A DNA stretch of 64,000 bases from Rhodobacterales bacterium (GCA_002746935.1 PDRW01000023.1:50141-114140), one strand, 5' to 3'. Positions 8,612 through 18,088 are shown, numbered from the stretch's first letter. Numbers and translations: made by a program. Notes: generated from the sequence alone by a model not told the origin.

Positions 8612-9541
8612 ATGGCAACCATCGTTTCCATCGAGGGCGTCCGCAAGGTCTATGAGGGCGGTTTCGAGGCGCTGAAGGGGATTGATCTGGCGATCGAGGA
8701 GGGCGAGCTCTTGGCGCTGCTCGGCCCCAATGGCGCGGGCAAGACCACGCTGATCTCGCTGATCTGCGGCATCTCGATCCTGTCGGAAGGACGCATCACC
8801 GTCGGCGGCCATGACGTGGTGCGCGACTTCCGCGCCGCGCGGTCGCTGATCGGGCTGGTGCCGCAGGAGCTTTCGGTCGACGGGTTCGAGACCGTCATGG
8901 CCACGATCCGTTTCACCCGCGGGTTGTTCGGCAAACCCCGCGACGATGCGGCGATCGAGAAGATCCTCGCCGACCTCGCGCTGCTCGACAAGAAGGACAG
9001 CCGGCTCAACACGCTTTCGGGCGGTATGAAGCGGCGGGTGATGATCGCCAAGGCGCTGGTGCATGAACCCCGGGTGCTGTTCCTCGACGAGCCCACCGCC
9101 GGGGTCGACGTGGAATTGCGCCGCGAAATGTGGGAGATGATCGCCCGGCTGAAGGCCTCGGGCGTCACCATCATCCTCACCACCCATTATATCGAGGAGG
9201 CCGAGGCCATGGCCGACCGGGTGGGGGTGATCTCGAAGGGCGAATTGCTGCTGGTGGAGGAGAAGACCAGCCTGATGGCGCGGATGGGCCGCAAGACCCT
9301 GCGCGCCGTGCTCACCGCGCCGCTGGCCAAGGTACCTCCGGCGCTCGCGGCGCGGGGCGTGACCCTCGGCGCCGACGGCCAGAGCCTGGTCTACGAATAT
9401 GACACCAACGCGGCGCAGACCGGCATCACCGATCTGCTCGCCGGGATCCGCGCGGCGGGGCTGCACCTCGCCGATCTCGAAACCCGCCAATCGAGCCTCG
9501 AAGACATCTTCGTCGGCCTCGTCGGGGAGGCGCAATCATGA
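8612..9541 (+). CDS. ABC transporter ATP-binding protein (YadG-like exporter)
   Basis: 309 aa. A single ABC domain with Walker [10 protein letters not shown] (about residues 38-46), signature LSGGMKRRV, Walker [13 protein letters not shown] and switch His in [10 protein letters not shown], then a C-terminal extension of about 90 residues typical of ABC-2/DrrA-type exporters. Length and organisation match E. coli YadG. The next gene, a membrane permease, overlaps by four bases (ATGA), so the two form one exporter unit. The substrate is unknown. GAGAGG precedes the ATG. Confidence 0.9.
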   Translation: MATIVSIEGVRKVYEGGFEALKGIDLAIEEGELLALLGPNGAGKTTLISLICGISILSEGRITVGGHDVVRDFRAARSLIGLVPQELSVDGFETVMATIRFTRGLFGKPRDDAAIEKILADLALLDKKDSRLNTLSGGMKRRVMIAKALVHEPRVLFLDEPTAGVDVELRREMWEMIARLKASGVTIILTTHYIEEAEAMADRVGVISKGELLLVEEKTSLMARMGRKTLRAVLTAPLAKVPPALAARGVTLGADGQSLVYEYDTNAAQTGITDLLAGIRAAGLHLADLETRQSSLEDIFVGLVGEAQS

Positions 9542-10299
9542 ATATCCATGCCATCGCCGCGATCTATCGCTTTGAAATGGCGCGGTTTTTCCGCACCATC
9601 TGGCAAAGCGCCGTGTCGCCGGTGCTGTCCACCTCGCTCTATTTCATCGTCTTCGGCTCGGCCATCGGCTCGCGTATCGCCGAGGTCGACGGGGTCAGCT
9701 ATGGCGCCTTCATCGTGCCCGGGCTGATCATGCTGGCGGTGTTGCAGCAATCAATCTCCAACGCCGCCTTCGGGATCTATTTCCCGAAATTCACCGGCCG
9801 GATCTACGAACTTCACACCGCCCCGGTCGATGTGCCGGAGATCGTTGCGGGCTATATCGGCGCGGCGGCGACCAAGAGCCTGATGGTGGGGGTGATCATT
9901 CTCATCACCTCGTTCTTCTTCGTCGATCTGCACATCACTCACCCGCTGTGGATGGTCGCCTTTCTGCTGCTGAGCTGCGTGAGCTTCTCGATGTTCGGCT
10001 TCATCGTCGGCATCTGGGCCAAGAGCTTCGAACAGCTCAACCTGATCCCGATGCTGGTGATCACGCCTCTGGTGTTCCTCGGCGGGTCGTTCTACTCGGT
10101 GTCGATGCTGCCGCCGTTCTGGCAGGGGGTGACGATGTTCAACCCGGTGGTCTATCTGATCTCGGGCTTCCGCTGGTCGTTCTTCGGGCTGTCGGATGTG
10201 TCGGTCGGGGTGTCACTGGCGGCGATCGCGCTGTTTGCGGGGCTGTGTTTCGGCACCATCCGCTGGATCTTCCGCAGCGGCTGGCGGCTGCGCAACTGA
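9538..10299 (+). CDS. ABC-2 type transporter permease (YadH-like)
   Basis: 253 aa integral membrane protein with about six hydrophobic segments and the ABC-2 C-terminal pattern ([20 protein letters not shown], then [17 protein letters not shown]). It is the membrane half of the exporter whose ATPase is the preceding gene; the start codon overlaps that gene's stop. The transported compound cannot be inferred. Confidence 0.9.
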   Translation: MNIHAIAAIYRFEMARFFRTIWQSAVSPVLSTSLYFIVFGSAIGSRIAEVDGVSYGAFIVPGLIMLAVLQQSISNAAFGIYFPKFTGRIYELHTAPVDVPEIVAGYIGAAATKSLMVGVIILITSFFFVDLHITHPLWMVAFLLLSCVSFSMFGFIVGIWAKSFEQLNLIPMLVITPLVFLGGSFYSVSMLPPFWQGVTMFNPVVYLISGFRWSFFGLSDVSVGVSLAAIALFAGLCFGTIRWIFRSGWRLRN

Positions 10300-10375
10300 C
10301 GCAAAACGTCAACGTTCAGGGGTGAAAACCGCCCGCTGCCTTGTGATGGCCGGGTCCGGTCTCTAAATGGGCTCC

Positions 10376-11173
10376 ATGAAACGCTGGATCCCCTTCCTGA
10401 AACGGCCCAAACGGGTCGCCGTCATCCGCCTCAACGGGGTGATCTCCGCCGGCCGTCAGGGGCAGATCAACGATGCCGCCCTGGCGCCCGCAATCGAGAA
10501 GGCGTTCCGCCGGGGCAAGCCTGTAGCGGTGGCGCTCTGCATCAACTCCCCCGGCGGCTCGCCGGTGCAAAGCTCGCTGATCGCCAGCCGGATCCGGCGG
10601 CTGGCGGAACAACATGAAATCCCGGTCTATGCCTTCGTCGAGGATGTGGCGGCCTCGGGCGGCTACTGGCTTGCCTGCGCCGCCGACCGCATCCATGCCG
10701 ACAAGACCTCGCTCGTCGGCTCCATCGGGGTGATCATGGCGAGCTTCGGGGCGCATGAATTCATCGCCCGGCACGGGATCGAACGGCGGGTCTATACCGC
10801 GGGCGAAAACAAGTCGCAGCTCGACATGTTCCGCCCCGAAGACCCGGGCGATGTGGCGCGGATCAAACAGATCGGTGCCGAGATGCACGAAGCTTTCATC
10901 GACCACGTGAAACAGGCCCGCGGCAAGCGGCTCTCCGACGACCCGGAGCTTTTCACCGGCGCCTTCTGGACCGGCACCCGCGCGGTGGAGCTCGGCCTTG
11001 TCGACGGGATCGGCCACCTCGTGCCGGTGATGAAACGCGACTTTGGCGACAAGCTGCGCTTTGTGCTCTACGGGGCGCGCCGGTCGCTGATGCGGCGTTT
11101 CGGCATGGCGCTGACCGGCGAGGCGCTGGCGGCGATGGAAGAACGCGCGCTCTGGGCGCGGTTCGGGATGTAG
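10376..11173 (+). CDS. S49 family (SppA-like) serine peptidase
   Basis: 265 aa from the ATG at 10376 (MKRWIPFLKRPKRVAVIRL); an in-frame ATG at 10367 adds three residues and cannot be excluded. The short single-domain S49 form: INSPGGSPVQS, the nucleophile region EDVAASGGYWLACAADRI, and TSLVGSIGVIMASFG. Family members are Ser-Lys peptidases that degrade signal peptides and membrane-associated peptides. There is no obvious membrane anchor, so a cytosolic or peripherally bound form is likely. It is followed within 3 bp by a 54-aa gene and then the antiporter, an apparent operon. Confidence 0.88.
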   Translation: MKRWIPFLKRPKRVAVIRLNGVISAGRQGQINDAALAPAIEKAFRRGKPVAVALCINSPGGSPVQSSLIASRIRRLAEQHEIPVYAFVEDVAASGGYWLACAADRIHADKTSLVGSIGVIMASFGAHEFIARHGIERRVYTAGENKSQLDMFRPEDPGDVARIKQIGAEMHEAFIDHVKQARGKRLSDDPELFTGAFWTGTRAVELGLVDGIGHLVPVMKRDFGDKLRFVLYGARRSLMRRFGMALTGEALAAMEERALWARFGM

Positions 11174-11176
11174 CGG

Positions 11177-11341
11177 ATGTATTTCAAGCTCATCACCCTG
11201 TTCCTCGCGGGCATGATGCTGCTCGCCTTCTTCGGCAAGCTCCGCTACCCGGGCCAGAAGCGGATCGAATCGATGAAATGCCCGAAATGCGGGCGCTTCC
11301 GCATCGGCTCCGGCCCCTGCGCCTGCGAGAAGAAGGGATAA
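11177..11341 (+). CDS. Small membrane-anchored zinc-ribbon-like protein, 54 aa
   Basis: ATG at 11177, stop at 11339-11341, placed 3 bp after the S49 peptidase and 3 bp before the antiporter start. Residues 1-20 (MYFKLITLFLAGMMLLAFFG) form one membrane segment. The tail contains CPKC (34-37) and CAC (48-50), spaced like a small zinc ribbon. The tight spacing on both sides argues it is a real gene. Function unknown; the operon position suggests a link to the S49 peptidase or the antiporter. Confidence 0.7.
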   Translation: MYFKLITLFLAGMMLLAFFGKLRYPGQKRIESMKCPKCGRFRIGSGPCACEKKG

Positions 11342-11344
11342 CAC

Positions 11345-12364
11345 TTGGATTTCGTCTTCGCCGCCCTCGGGCTCGCGATCCTGCTCTTCGCCGGCGACAG
11401 TCTGGTGCGGGGCGCGGTCAATCTCTCGCTCCGTCTCGGCGTGCCGGCGCTGATCGTCTCGCTCACCGTGGTGGCCTTCGGCACCTCTGCGCCGGAACTG
11501 CTGATTTCGGTGCAATCGGTGCTCGAAGGTGTGCCCGGGCTGGCGCTGGGCAACGTGGTCGGCTCCAACACTGCCAATGTGCTGCTGGTGCTCGGCGTGC
11601 CGGCGCTGTTCAGGGGGCTGGAGTTTGCCGGCTGCGACACGCGGCGCAATTACGTCTACATGATGCTGGCCTCGGTGCTGTTCATCCTGCTCGCGTTCGG
11701 CGGCCAGTTCGCCTGGCCGCAGGGGCTTGCGCTGCTGGCGGGGCTCGGGCTGATGCTGTCTTCCGCCGTCGGCGAGGCGCAGGCGCACCGGCGCGAGGTG
11801 AAGGCGCAGCTTGCCGCCGAACATGCGGCGCGCGGCGAGGCGCTGGACCCGGATCTGCTGGAGGCCGAGACCGAGGCGGAGGAGGAAACCGAGGTCGAGG
11901 GGGTAGACCCCGACATGGCCTGGTGGAAGGTGCTGATGTTTCTCGGGCTAGGCCTCGTCGGCCTGCCGCTCGGCGCCGACATCCTGATCGACAGCGCCAC
12001 CCATATCGCGCGCCACTACGGCGTGTCCGAAACCGCGATCGGCCTCACGCTGGTGGCCATCGGCACCTCGCTGCCGGAGCTCGCGACCACGGTGATGGCG
12101 GCCTATCGCAATCAGGCGGAGGTGGCGCTGGGCAATGTGATCGGCTCGAACATGTTCAACCTGCTGGCGATCATCGGTGTTGCCGCGATGGTCGGGCCGC
12201 TGCCGGTGGATCCGAAACTGCTCTGGAGCGACCTCTGGGTGATGCTCGCGGCCTCGGCGCTGCTCGCGCCCTTCGTGTTCCGGGGCTGGCGCATGGCGCG
12301 GCTCTGGGGCATCGTGTTCGTATTGCTCTATGCTGTCTACCTGATGGCGATCCTGCAGCACTGA
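11345..12364 (+). CDS. Calcium/sodium antiporter (CaCA family, YrbG-like)
   Basis: 339 aa from a TTG start at 11345, 3 bp after the preceding stop codon. It has the two inverted alpha repeats of the cation/Ca exchanger family: the first with FGTSAPELLISVQS and the second with IGTSLPELATTVMA, each followed by a GN(V/I)(V/I)GSN segment. The acidic residues in these repeats bind the cations. An acidic cytoplasmic loop (EAETEAEEETEVEG) separates the halves. It exchanges Ca2+ for Na+ (or H+) at the inner membrane. Confidence 0.9.
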   Translation: MDFVFAALGLAILLFAGDSLVRGAVNLSLRLGVPALIVSLTVVAFGTSAPELLISVQSVLEGVPGLALGNVVGSNTANVLLVLGVPALFRGLEFAGCDTRRNYVYMMLASVLFILLAFGGQFAWPQGLALLAGLGLMLSSAVGEAQAHRREVKAQLAAEHAARGEALDPDLLEAETEAEEETEVEGVDPDMAWWKVLMFLGLGLVGLPLGADILIDSATHIARHYGVSETAIGLTLVAIGTSLPELATTVMAAYRNQAEVALGNVIGSNMFNLLAIIGVAAMVGPLPVDPKLLWSDLWVMLAASALLAPFVFRGWRMARLWGIVFVLLYAVYLMAILQH

Positions 12365-12373
12365 GAGGTGCAG

Positions 12374-13153
12374 ATGACCGGCAAACGCGCATTGGTTACC
12401 GGCGCGGGCGCGCGGCTCGGCCGGGCGATGGCCTTCTACCTCGCCGGGCGCGGCTATGACGTGGCGGTGCATTACGCGGGCTCCGAGGCGGGGGCGGCCG
12501 AGACCGTGGAGCTTTGTGCCGCGCAAGGCCGCCGCGCGGCGATGCTGCAAGCCGATCTGCTCGATCTCGGTGCCACGCAAGGTCTCGTGCCCCGCGCCGC
12601 AAAGGCCCTCGGCGGCCCGCTCACCCTGCTGGTCAACAACGCCAGCCTGTTCGAATATGACCGGCTCGAAACGGCCACCCCCGAAAGCTGGGACCGCCAT
12701 ATCAACTCCAACCTGCGCGCGCCCTATTTCCTCACCCAGGCTTTCGCTGCGCAGGCGCCAGCACCGGCAAACGACGGCGAGCCGCTGGCAACGGCGCTGG
12801 TGGTCAACATGATCGACCAGCGGGTCTGGAAACTCACCCCGGAGTTCTCCACCTATACGCTCGCCAAGATGGGCCTCTGGGCCTTTACCCGCACCGCCGC
12901 GCAGGCGCTTGCGCCCGCGATCCGGGTCAATGCCATCGGTCCCGGCCCGACGCTGAAAGGCGCGCGCCAGAGCGATGCGCATTTCGCCCGCCAGCGCGCC
13001 GCAACGCCACTGGAGCGCGGCGCCGGACCCGGCGACATCACCGCAGCCCTTGGCTATCTGATCGACGCCAGGGCGGTGACCGGCCAGATGATTGCCGTCG
13101 ACGGCGGCCAGCACCTCGCCTGGCAGACGCCCGATATACTGGGGCCCGAGTAA
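12374..13153 (+). CDS. SDR family oxidoreductase (pteridine reductase/FolM-like)
   Basis: 259 aa from ATG 12374 (a GTG at 12368 is also in frame). The Rossmann NADP-binding motif is TGAGARLGRAMAF at the N-terminus, followed by NNASLFEYD and the active-site YTLAKMGLW (Tyr-x3-Lys). The usual catalytic Ser position falls in NMIDQRVW and looks non-canonical, as in PTR1/FolM-type pteridine reductases, which this enzyme most resembles. A role in dihydromonapterin/folate reduction is plausible but not proven. It sits 3 bp behind the antiporter. Confidence 0.8.
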   Translation: MTGKRALVTGAGARLGRAMAFYLAGRGYDVAVHYAGSEAGAAETVELCAAQGRRAAMLQADLLDLGATQGLVPRAAKALGGPLTLLVNNASLFEYDRLETATPESWDRHINSNLRAPYFLTQAFAAQAPAPANDGEPLATALVVNMIDQRVWKLTPEFSTYTLAKMGLWAFTRTAAQALAPAIRVNAIGPGPTLKGARQSDAHFARQRAATPLERGAGPGDITAALGYLIDARAVTGQMIAVDGGQHLAWQTPDILGPE

Positions 13154-13450
13154 CCCGCCGGCTGGCATCCCGGCAAGTTGTGCACCTCTTCAGGGGTTTC
13201 CGGATTTGCGACACGATTTTGCCATGTTTTTCAGCCCATTATAGGGAGAGAACTTTTTATTGAGTAAAATCAATGTCCTGCAAAGCTGCCCAAAAAATGG
13301 GCAAGCCGTGGAACCCCGTTTCAAATAAGGCAAAACCCGCGCGGCCAACCGTCTTTCCACCGGGTTATCCACAGATTCTGTGCAAAGCTTTGCCCTTGCG
13401 TCTTGTGTCACAAGATTGCAGCGGAGCGGGGGAATCGCTAAGCCGTCCCG

Positions 13451-15358
13451 GTGAGCGACGCGCCCGACACCAGCCCCGCGCCAGCGCGTGAGGGCGACGC
13501 CCCGAGCCCGGCGCCCGGGCGCCGGGGCCATGCCCTGATCGCCGATGAGGTGACCCGCCTCGACGGCTCCCCAGGCGTCTACCGGATGCTCGACGACAAG
13601 GGCCGGGTGCTCTACGTCGGCAAGGCGAAGAACCTGAAGAAACGGGTGTCGAACTACGCCAAGCCGGGCGGGCATTCGGCGCGGATCGCCCGGATGATCT
13701 CGCAGACCGCCGAGATGATGTTTCTCACCACGCGGTCGGAAACCGAGGCGCTGCTGCTCGAACAGAACCTCATCAAGCAGCTCAAACCCTATTACAACGT
13801 GCTGCTGCGCGACGACAAAAGCTTCCCCAACATCCTGCTGACCGGCCATGCCTTCCCGCAGATCCGCAAACATCGCGGCGCGCGCCGGGAAAAGGGCCGC
13901 TACTTCGGCCCCTTCGCCAGCGCCGACGCGGTGAACCGCACGCTTAACCAGTTGCAGAAGGTGTTTCTGCTGCGCAATTGCTCGGACGCGATGTTCGACA
14001 GCCGCACCCGTCCCTGTCTGCTCTACCAGATCAAGCGCTGCACCGCGCCCTGCACCGGCAAGGTGTCTCAGGCGGATTATGCCGCGCTTGTGCAGGATGC
14101 GGTGCAGTTCCTCTCGGGGCGGACCCACAAGGTGCAGGAACAGCTGGCGCGCGACATGCAGGCCGCCTCCGATGCGCTGGAATTCGAACGCGCCGCGGCG
14201 CTGCGCGACCGCATCCGGGCGCTGACGCAGGTGCAGTCGAGCCAGGGGATCAACCCGCGCGGCGTCGCCGAGGCCGATGTGATCGCGCTGCATATGGAGG
14301 GCGGTCAGGCCTGTGTGCAGGTGTTCTTCATCCGCGCCCATCAGAACTGGGGCAACCGGGCGTTTTACCCCCGCACCGGGGCGGGGGCGGGCGAGGCCGA
14401 GGTGCTTCAGGCCTTCATCGGTCAGTTCTACGACCGCAAGGAGCCGCCGCGGCTGTTGCTGCTGTCGCATCCGATCGAGGACCGGGCGCTGATGGCGGAG
14501 GCCTTGAGCGGCAAGGCCGGGCGCAAGGTGGAGATCGCGGTGCCGCTGCGCGGTGAGAAGGCCGAGCTGGTCGCTTCGGCGGCGCGCAACGCCCGCGAGG
14601 CGCTGGGCCGCAAGATGGCCGAGACCGAAAGTCAGGCGCGGCTGCTGGCGGGGCTGGCCGAGGCTTTCGGCCTCGACGAGCCACCCCGCCGCATCGAGAT
14701 CTACGACAATTCCCATATCCAGGGCGCCCATGCGGTGGGCGCGATGGTGGTGGCGGGGCCGGAAGGCTGGATGAAGAGCCAGTACCGCAAGTTCAACATC
14801 AGGGGCGAAGAGCTTACCCCCGGCGACGATTTCGCGATGATGAAAGAGGTGCTGACCCGCCGGTTCAAGCGCCTGCTGAAGGACGACCCCGACCGGACGG
14901 GCGAGACCTGGCCCGACCTGCTGCTGATCGACGGCGGGGCGGGCCAGGTCTCGGCGGTGAACCGGATCATGGAGGATCTGGGCGTCGAGGACATCGCCAT
15001 GGTCGGCGTCGCCAAGGGCATCGACCGTGACGCCGGCAAGGAGGAGTTTCACCGCATCGGCCAACGTCCCTTCGCGCTCAAGCGCAACGATCCGGTGCTG
15101 TATTTCGTCCAGCGCCTGCGCGACGAGGCCCACCGTTTCGCCATCGGCACCCACCGGGCAAAGCGGGCGAAAGCCATGGGCGCCACACCGCTCGACGAGA
15201 TCCCCGGCGTCGGCGCGACCCGCAAACGCGCGCTGCTGAGGCATTTCGGGTCCGCCAAGGCCGTCGCCCGCGCCTCGCTCGAGGATCTGAAAGCGGTGCC
15301 GGGGATCTCGGCGGCGCTGGCGGAGACGATCCACGGGTATTTTCAGGAGCACGGCTAG
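13451..15358 (+). CDS. uvrC: UvrABC excinuclease subunit C
   Basis: 635 aa from a GTG at 13451. It makes both incisions around bulky DNA lesions in nucleotide excision repair. Visible parts: a Ser/Pro/Ala-rich N-terminal tail of about 25 residues, the GIY-YIG 3'-nuclease ([20 protein letters not shown]), a UVR segment binding UvrB ([12 protein letters not shown]), the RNase H-like 5'-nuclease with DNSHIQG and [11 protein letters not shown], and C-terminal helix-hairpin-helix repeats ([19 protein letters not shown]). A 297-bp non-coding region with no recognised element precedes it; no strong ribosome binding site is visible. Confidence 0.95.
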   Translation: MSDAPDTSPAPAREGDAPSPAPGRRGHALIADEVTRLDGSPGVYRMLDDKGRVLYVGKAKNLKKRVSNYAKPGGHSARIARMISQTAEMMFLTTRSETEALLLEQNLIKQLKPYYNVLLRDDKSFPNILLTGHAFPQIRKHRGARREKGRYFGPFASADAVNRTLNQLQKVFLLRNCSDAMFDSRTRPCLLYQIKRCTAPCTGKVSQADYAALVQDAVQFLSGRTHKVQEQLARDMQAASDALEFERAAALRDRIRALTQVQSSQGINPRGVAEADVIALHMEGGQACVQVFFIRAHQNWGNRAFYPRTGAGAGEAEVLQAFIGQFYDRKEPPRLLLLSHPIEDRALMAEALSGKAGRKVEIAVPLRGEKAELVASAARNAREALGRKMAETESQARLLAGLAEAFGLDEPPRRIEIYDNSHIQGAHAVGAMVVAGPEGWMKSQYRKFNIRGEELTPGDDFAMMKEVLTRRFKRLLKDDPDRTGETWPDLLLIDGGAGQVSAVNRIMEDLGVEDIAMVGVAKGIDRDAGKEEFHRIGQRPFALKRNDPVLYFVQRLRDEAHRFAIGTHRAKRAKAMGATPLDEIPGVGATRKRALLRHFGSAKAVARASLEDLKAVPGISAALAETIHGYFQEHG

Positions 15359-15434
15359 GGGCGGGAAGCATGCCGCGCCGTCACCCCGGCGGGCCATCTT
15401 CCCCCGCCCCGCGCAACAGGTTACAACTGGCCCC

Positions 15435-16046
15435 ATGAGATGGACCCTGCCCAACATCCTCACCATCGCCCGGCTGGTCGCGGTGCCGCTGATCCCGGTG
15501 ATGTTTCTGTTCTTCGCCCGGCCCTGGGCCGACTGGTATGCGATGCTGCTGTTCATCGTTGCCGCGCTGACCGACTATCTCGACGGCTACCTCGCCCGCG
15601 CCTGGAAGCTCGAAACCCTGTTCGGCGCGGCGATGGACCCGATCGCCGACAAGGCGCTGGTGATGATCGCGCTTCTGGTGATCAACGGCTATGCCGGGCT
15701 GACGCCGTGGATCCTGCTGCCCTCGGCGATCATCATCTACCGCGAGGTTTTCGTCTCGGGCTTGCGCGAAACCCTGGCCGAAAAGGCCCGCGCCCTGAAG
15801 GTGACCTATATTGCCAAGTGGAAGACCACCGCCCAGATGGTGGCCATTGCGCTGATTTTTGCCAAGGGCGTGATCGAGCATCACGCGTTGCGCGATAACG
15901 ATCCGGGCAAGCTGATGTGGTGGGCCGAAGCTTCCGGCAACAGCGGCATCATTCTGCTCTGGGGCGCGGCGCTGCTCACCCTTGTCACCGGATGGGATTA
16001 TTTCCAGAAGGCCCTGCCGTTCCTGAGGGAGGCGCGCGATGATTGA
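15435..16046 (+). CDS. pgsA: CDP-diacylglycerol--glycerol-3-phosphate 3-phosphatidyltransferase
   Basis: 203 aa inner-membrane enzyme making phosphatidylglycerophosphate. The CDP-alcohol phosphatidyltransferase signature DG-x2-AR-x8-G-x3-D-x3-D is intact (DGYLARAWK then GAAMDPIAD), with hydrophobic segments before and after. The typical opening MRWTLPNILTIARL fixes the start. It overlaps moaD by eight bases, so pgsA-moaD-moaE are probably co-transcribed, an arrangement seen in other alphaproteobacteria. Confidence 0.94.
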   Translation: MRWTLPNILTIARLVAVPLIPVMFLFFARPWADWYAMLLFIVAALTDYLDGYLARAWKLETLFGAAMDPIADKALVMIALLVINGYAGLTPWILLPSAIIIYREVFVSGLRETLAEKARALKVTYIAKWKTTAQMVAIALIFAKGVIEHHALRDNDPGKLMWWAEASGNSGIILLWGAALLTLVTGWDYFQKALPFLREARDD

Positions 16047-16287
16047 CGTTCTCTATTTCGCCTGGGTCCGCGAACGCATCGGCGCGGCGCGGGAGCAGGT
16101 CGAAACGCAGGCTGCGGATGTGGCCGGGCTGGTCGCGGAGCTGAAAGCGCGCGGGCCCCGCTACGCCGCCGCCTTTGCCGATCTCTCGGCGCTGCGGGTG
16201 GCGCTCGACCAGGAGCTTGCGGAGTTCGACGCGCCGCTCGAAGGCGTGCGCGAAGTGGCGTTCTTTCCGCCGATGACCGGTGGCTGA
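16039..16287 (+). CDS. moaD: Molybdopterin synthase sulfur carrier subunit
   Basis: 82 aa ubiquitin-fold protein ending in the essential Gly-Gly (PPMTGG), which is thiocarboxylated and donates sulfur to precursor Z. It opens with the typical VLYFAWVRERIG. The start overlaps the end of pgsA and it is followed directly by moaE, its partner in the heterotetrameric synthase. Confidence 0.93.
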   Translation: MIDVLYFAWVRERIGAAREQVETQAADVAGLVAELKARGPRYAAAFADLSALRVALDQELAEFDAPLEGVREVAFFPPMTGG

Positions 16288-16294
16288 GGGGCTC

Positions 16295-16732
16295 ATGCGG
16301 ATCCGGGTGCAGAGCGAGCCGTTCGACACCGGCGCGGAGCTGGACGGGTTCGGGACGGGGGCAGGCGACGTGGGCGCCGTGGTGAGTTTCACCGGTCTGG
16401 TGCGCGGCACCGGCGGGCTGGCGCGGATGGAGATCGAGCATTATCCCGGCATGACCGAGAAGGCGATTTCGGCCTTTGCCGAACGGGCGAAGGCGCGCTG
16501 GGATCTTGCGGATGTGCTGGTGATCCACCGCCATGGGTCGCTCGCGCCGGGCGAGCCGATCATGATGGTCGCCACCGCCAGCCGCCACCGGGTGGCGGCT
16601 TTCGAGGCGGCGGAATTTCTGATGGACTGGCTGAAGAGCCGGGCGCCGTTCTGGAAGAAGGAAATCGGTGCCGACGGGGCGGTCTGGGTCGCGGCCAGGG
16701 ACGAAGACGAGGCGGCGCTGGGCCGCTGGTAA
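16295..16732 (+). CDS. moaE: Molybdopterin synthase catalytic subunit
   Basis: 145 aa from ATG 16295, which has GAGGGG five bases upstream and gives the normal family N-terminus; a GTG at 16280 would overlap moaD. MoaE features are present: GAVVSFTGLVRG, EIEHYPGMTEK, HRHGSLAPGEP, and the C-terminal catalytic lysines in PFWKKEIG. It converts cyclic pyranopterin monophosphate to molybdopterin using MoaD thiocarboxylate. Confidence 0.93.
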   Translation: MRIRVQSEPFDTGAELDGFGTGAGDVGAVVSFTGLVRGTGGLARMEIEHYPGMTEKAISAFAERAKARWDLADVLVIHRHGSLAPGEPIMMVATASRHRVAAFEAAEFLMDWLKSRAPFWKKEIGADGAVWVAARDEDEAALGRW

Positions 16733-16801
16733 GGGCCGCCCAGGCCCGCGAAAACACCGGTAAGGGCCGCCCGGGCCCGTGAAAGCCCAGGCCCGCGAAA
16801 A
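16730..16801. repeat. Short GC-rich tandem-like repeat at the end of moaE
   Basis: A 25-base unit starting with the moaE stop codon (TAAGGGCCGCCC then AGGCCCGCGAAAA, 16730-16754) recurs with two substitutions at 16761-16785. Its second half recurs a third time at 16785-16801. Spacing is 31 then about 24 bases. The units lead directly into the terminator hairpin, and each could form a small GGGCC/GGCCC hairpin. Probably slippage-type expansion of an intergenic element. Confidence 0.6.
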
Positions 16802-16825
16802 AAGGCCGGAGCGGGGGCTCCGGCC
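16798..16825 (-). terminator. Rho-independent terminator of the universal stress protein gene
   Basis: A perfect 9-bp stem (GGCCGGAGC / GCTCCGGCC, 16804-16812 with 16817-16825) closes a four-base loop. The six A at 16798-16803 become a T run after the stem when read on the minus strand. It therefore serves the minus-strand usp gene ending at 16923 and may also stop convergent transcription from moaE. Confidence 0.85.
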
Positions 16826-16922
16826 AGGCACTCAGGGAGAAACGAAGAGAAATCCTTCTTCGGATTTGCCGCATGCCGGAAAGCGCAAGACCGGTTCCCG
16901 CCTTTGCGCGGCACGCTTCGGG

Positions 16923-17762
16923 TCAATGTGCCAGCAGCACCGGTACCTCCGCCAGTTCGAGCATGTTGCGGGTGGCGCCGCCGAGGATCGATTCGCGGAA
17001 CCGCGAATGCCCATAGGCCCCCATCACCACCAGATCTGCGCCGGTGTCGCTGCCATGGCGCAACAGCACATCGCAGATCCGGGGCAGGGTCTTTGACAGC
17101 ACCGAAACCTCGACCCGCACGCCATGGCGCGACAGCATCTGGCTGAGCGCCCCGCCGGGGTCGGAGCGTTCCGGCCCGTGCTGCGGCGGATCGACGATGG
17201 CGATGTTCACCCGGTCGGCCTGTTGCAGAAACGGCAGCGCGGCGCGAATGGCGCGCAGCGCCTCGTTCGATTCGTTCCAGCCCACCAGCACCGTGGCAAT
17301 GTCATCCGGCCAGGGGGTGGCGTCGGGCTGGATCAGCACCGGAACATCGCCGTCGAACATCGCCGCCTCGGTGATCGCTTCATATTCGTGGGTGCGTCCG
17401 GTGCCGTAGGGGCGGGGGAGCACCACGAGATCGGCGAATCGGGTGCGATGAGCGATGAGGCCGCCAAGCGCCACCATCTGGGCCGAGATCGCCGTGACCG
17501 ACCAGTTGAAATCGGCGGTGCGCAGCATCTCGCGGGCCCGCGCCTCAAGGCGCACCGAGTCTTCGCGGGCCTGGGTCAGGTTTTCCTGCACCACCATCGC
17601 GTTGGCGCCGGCGTAATAGAAGCCCGGCTGGGTGCGGTCGAGCCCGAGGCAGAGCACATCGAGATGAGCCCCCTCGCGCCGGCAGAGCTCCATGGCGGCG
17701 CGGAACGATGCGCTGTCGACATCAAGGTCGGTCAGGATCGTGTTGATCGTCCGGTAGGTCAA
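16923..17762 (-). CDS. Universal stress protein (tandem-domain UspA family)
   Basis: 279 aa from a TTG (complement at 17760-17762, giving MTYRTINTILTDLD); the open frame extends further upstream but through a region of promoter character that includes an FNR box. Two Usp domains: a degenerate first one and a second (about 150-279) with the ATP-binding pattern GAYGHSRF followed by ILGGATRNML. Usp proteins bind ATP and modulate stress survival. It is divergent from ccoNOQP and has its own FNR box, so induction under low oxygen is likely. A usp next to ccoN is a recurrent arrangement in this family. Confidence 0.85.
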   Translation of the reverse strand: MTYRTINTILTDLDVDSASFRAAMELCRREGAHLDVLCLGLDRTQPGFYYAGANAMVVQENLTQAREDSVRLEARAREMLRTADFNWSVTAISAQMVALGGLIAHRTRFADLVVLPRPYGTGRTHEYEAITEAAMFDGDVPVLIQPDATPWPDDIATVLVGWNESNEALRAIRAALPFLQQADRVNIAIVDPPQHGPERSDPGGALSQMLSRHGVRVEVSVLSKTLPRICDVLLRHGSDTGADLVVMGAYGHSRFRESILGGATRNMLELAEVPVLLAH

Positions 17763-17843
17763 GCCGATGCCTTTCCGTTCAAAGAGTTGCGCCCCGGTCT
17801 TGCGGGTTGGGACACAAGCTGCACCGAGGCTGCGGCATTTTCC

Positions 17844-17857
17844 TTGACATGGGTCAA
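17844..17857. promoter_or_regulatory. FNR box (usp side)
   Basis: TTGACATGGGTCAA, a symmetric dyad matching the FNR/FnrL consensus TTGAT-N4-ATCAA with one substitution per arm. It lies 82 bp upstream of the usp start. The sequence also fits the related Crp/FNR-family regulators DnrD/NnrR, so the actual binder is not certain. Confidence 0.75.
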
Positions 17858-17955
17858 TGGCGCCGGTCCGGCCCCGAAACCGGGCGGCGGCGGCGCCGGT
17901 AAAAGGATCTGCGGCGCGGGGCGGTGGCACAACAGCGCGGCGTTACATGTGCAAA

Positions 17956-17969
17956 TTGATATGGATCAA
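17956..17969. promoter_or_regulatory. FNR box (ccoN side)
   Basis: TTGATATGGATCAA, a perfect match to the FNR/FnrL consensus, 120-133 bp upstream of the ccoN start. cbb3 oxidase operons of Rhodobacter and relatives are known FnrL targets, so activation under low oxygen is expected. Confidence 0.88.
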
Positions 17970-18088
17970 GGCGTCTGGTGTGCTATCCGTTCAAATCGCA
18001 ACAGTCGACACTTGTCCCCATGGTCAAGGTGTATCCGCTTTCCGGAAACGCCGATGGGGGGCGGCTGAGAATGACGAAGGGACGAGAG

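Larger units (their letters stand above)
17763..18088. promoter_or_regulatory. Divergent usp / ccoN promoter region
   Basis: 326 bp between the two divergent start codons. It contains two FNR-type dyads (listed separately), one nearer usp and one nearer ccoN. An open frame continues upstream of ccoN through part of it without family support. No other element was recognised. Confidence 0.7.

Noticed and set aside
13190-15556. Long open frame on the minus strand opposite uvrC
   Set aside because: 788 codons without any recognisable motif, rich in Arg/Gly/His as expected for the complement of a GC-rich gene; uvrC on the other strand has all its domains.
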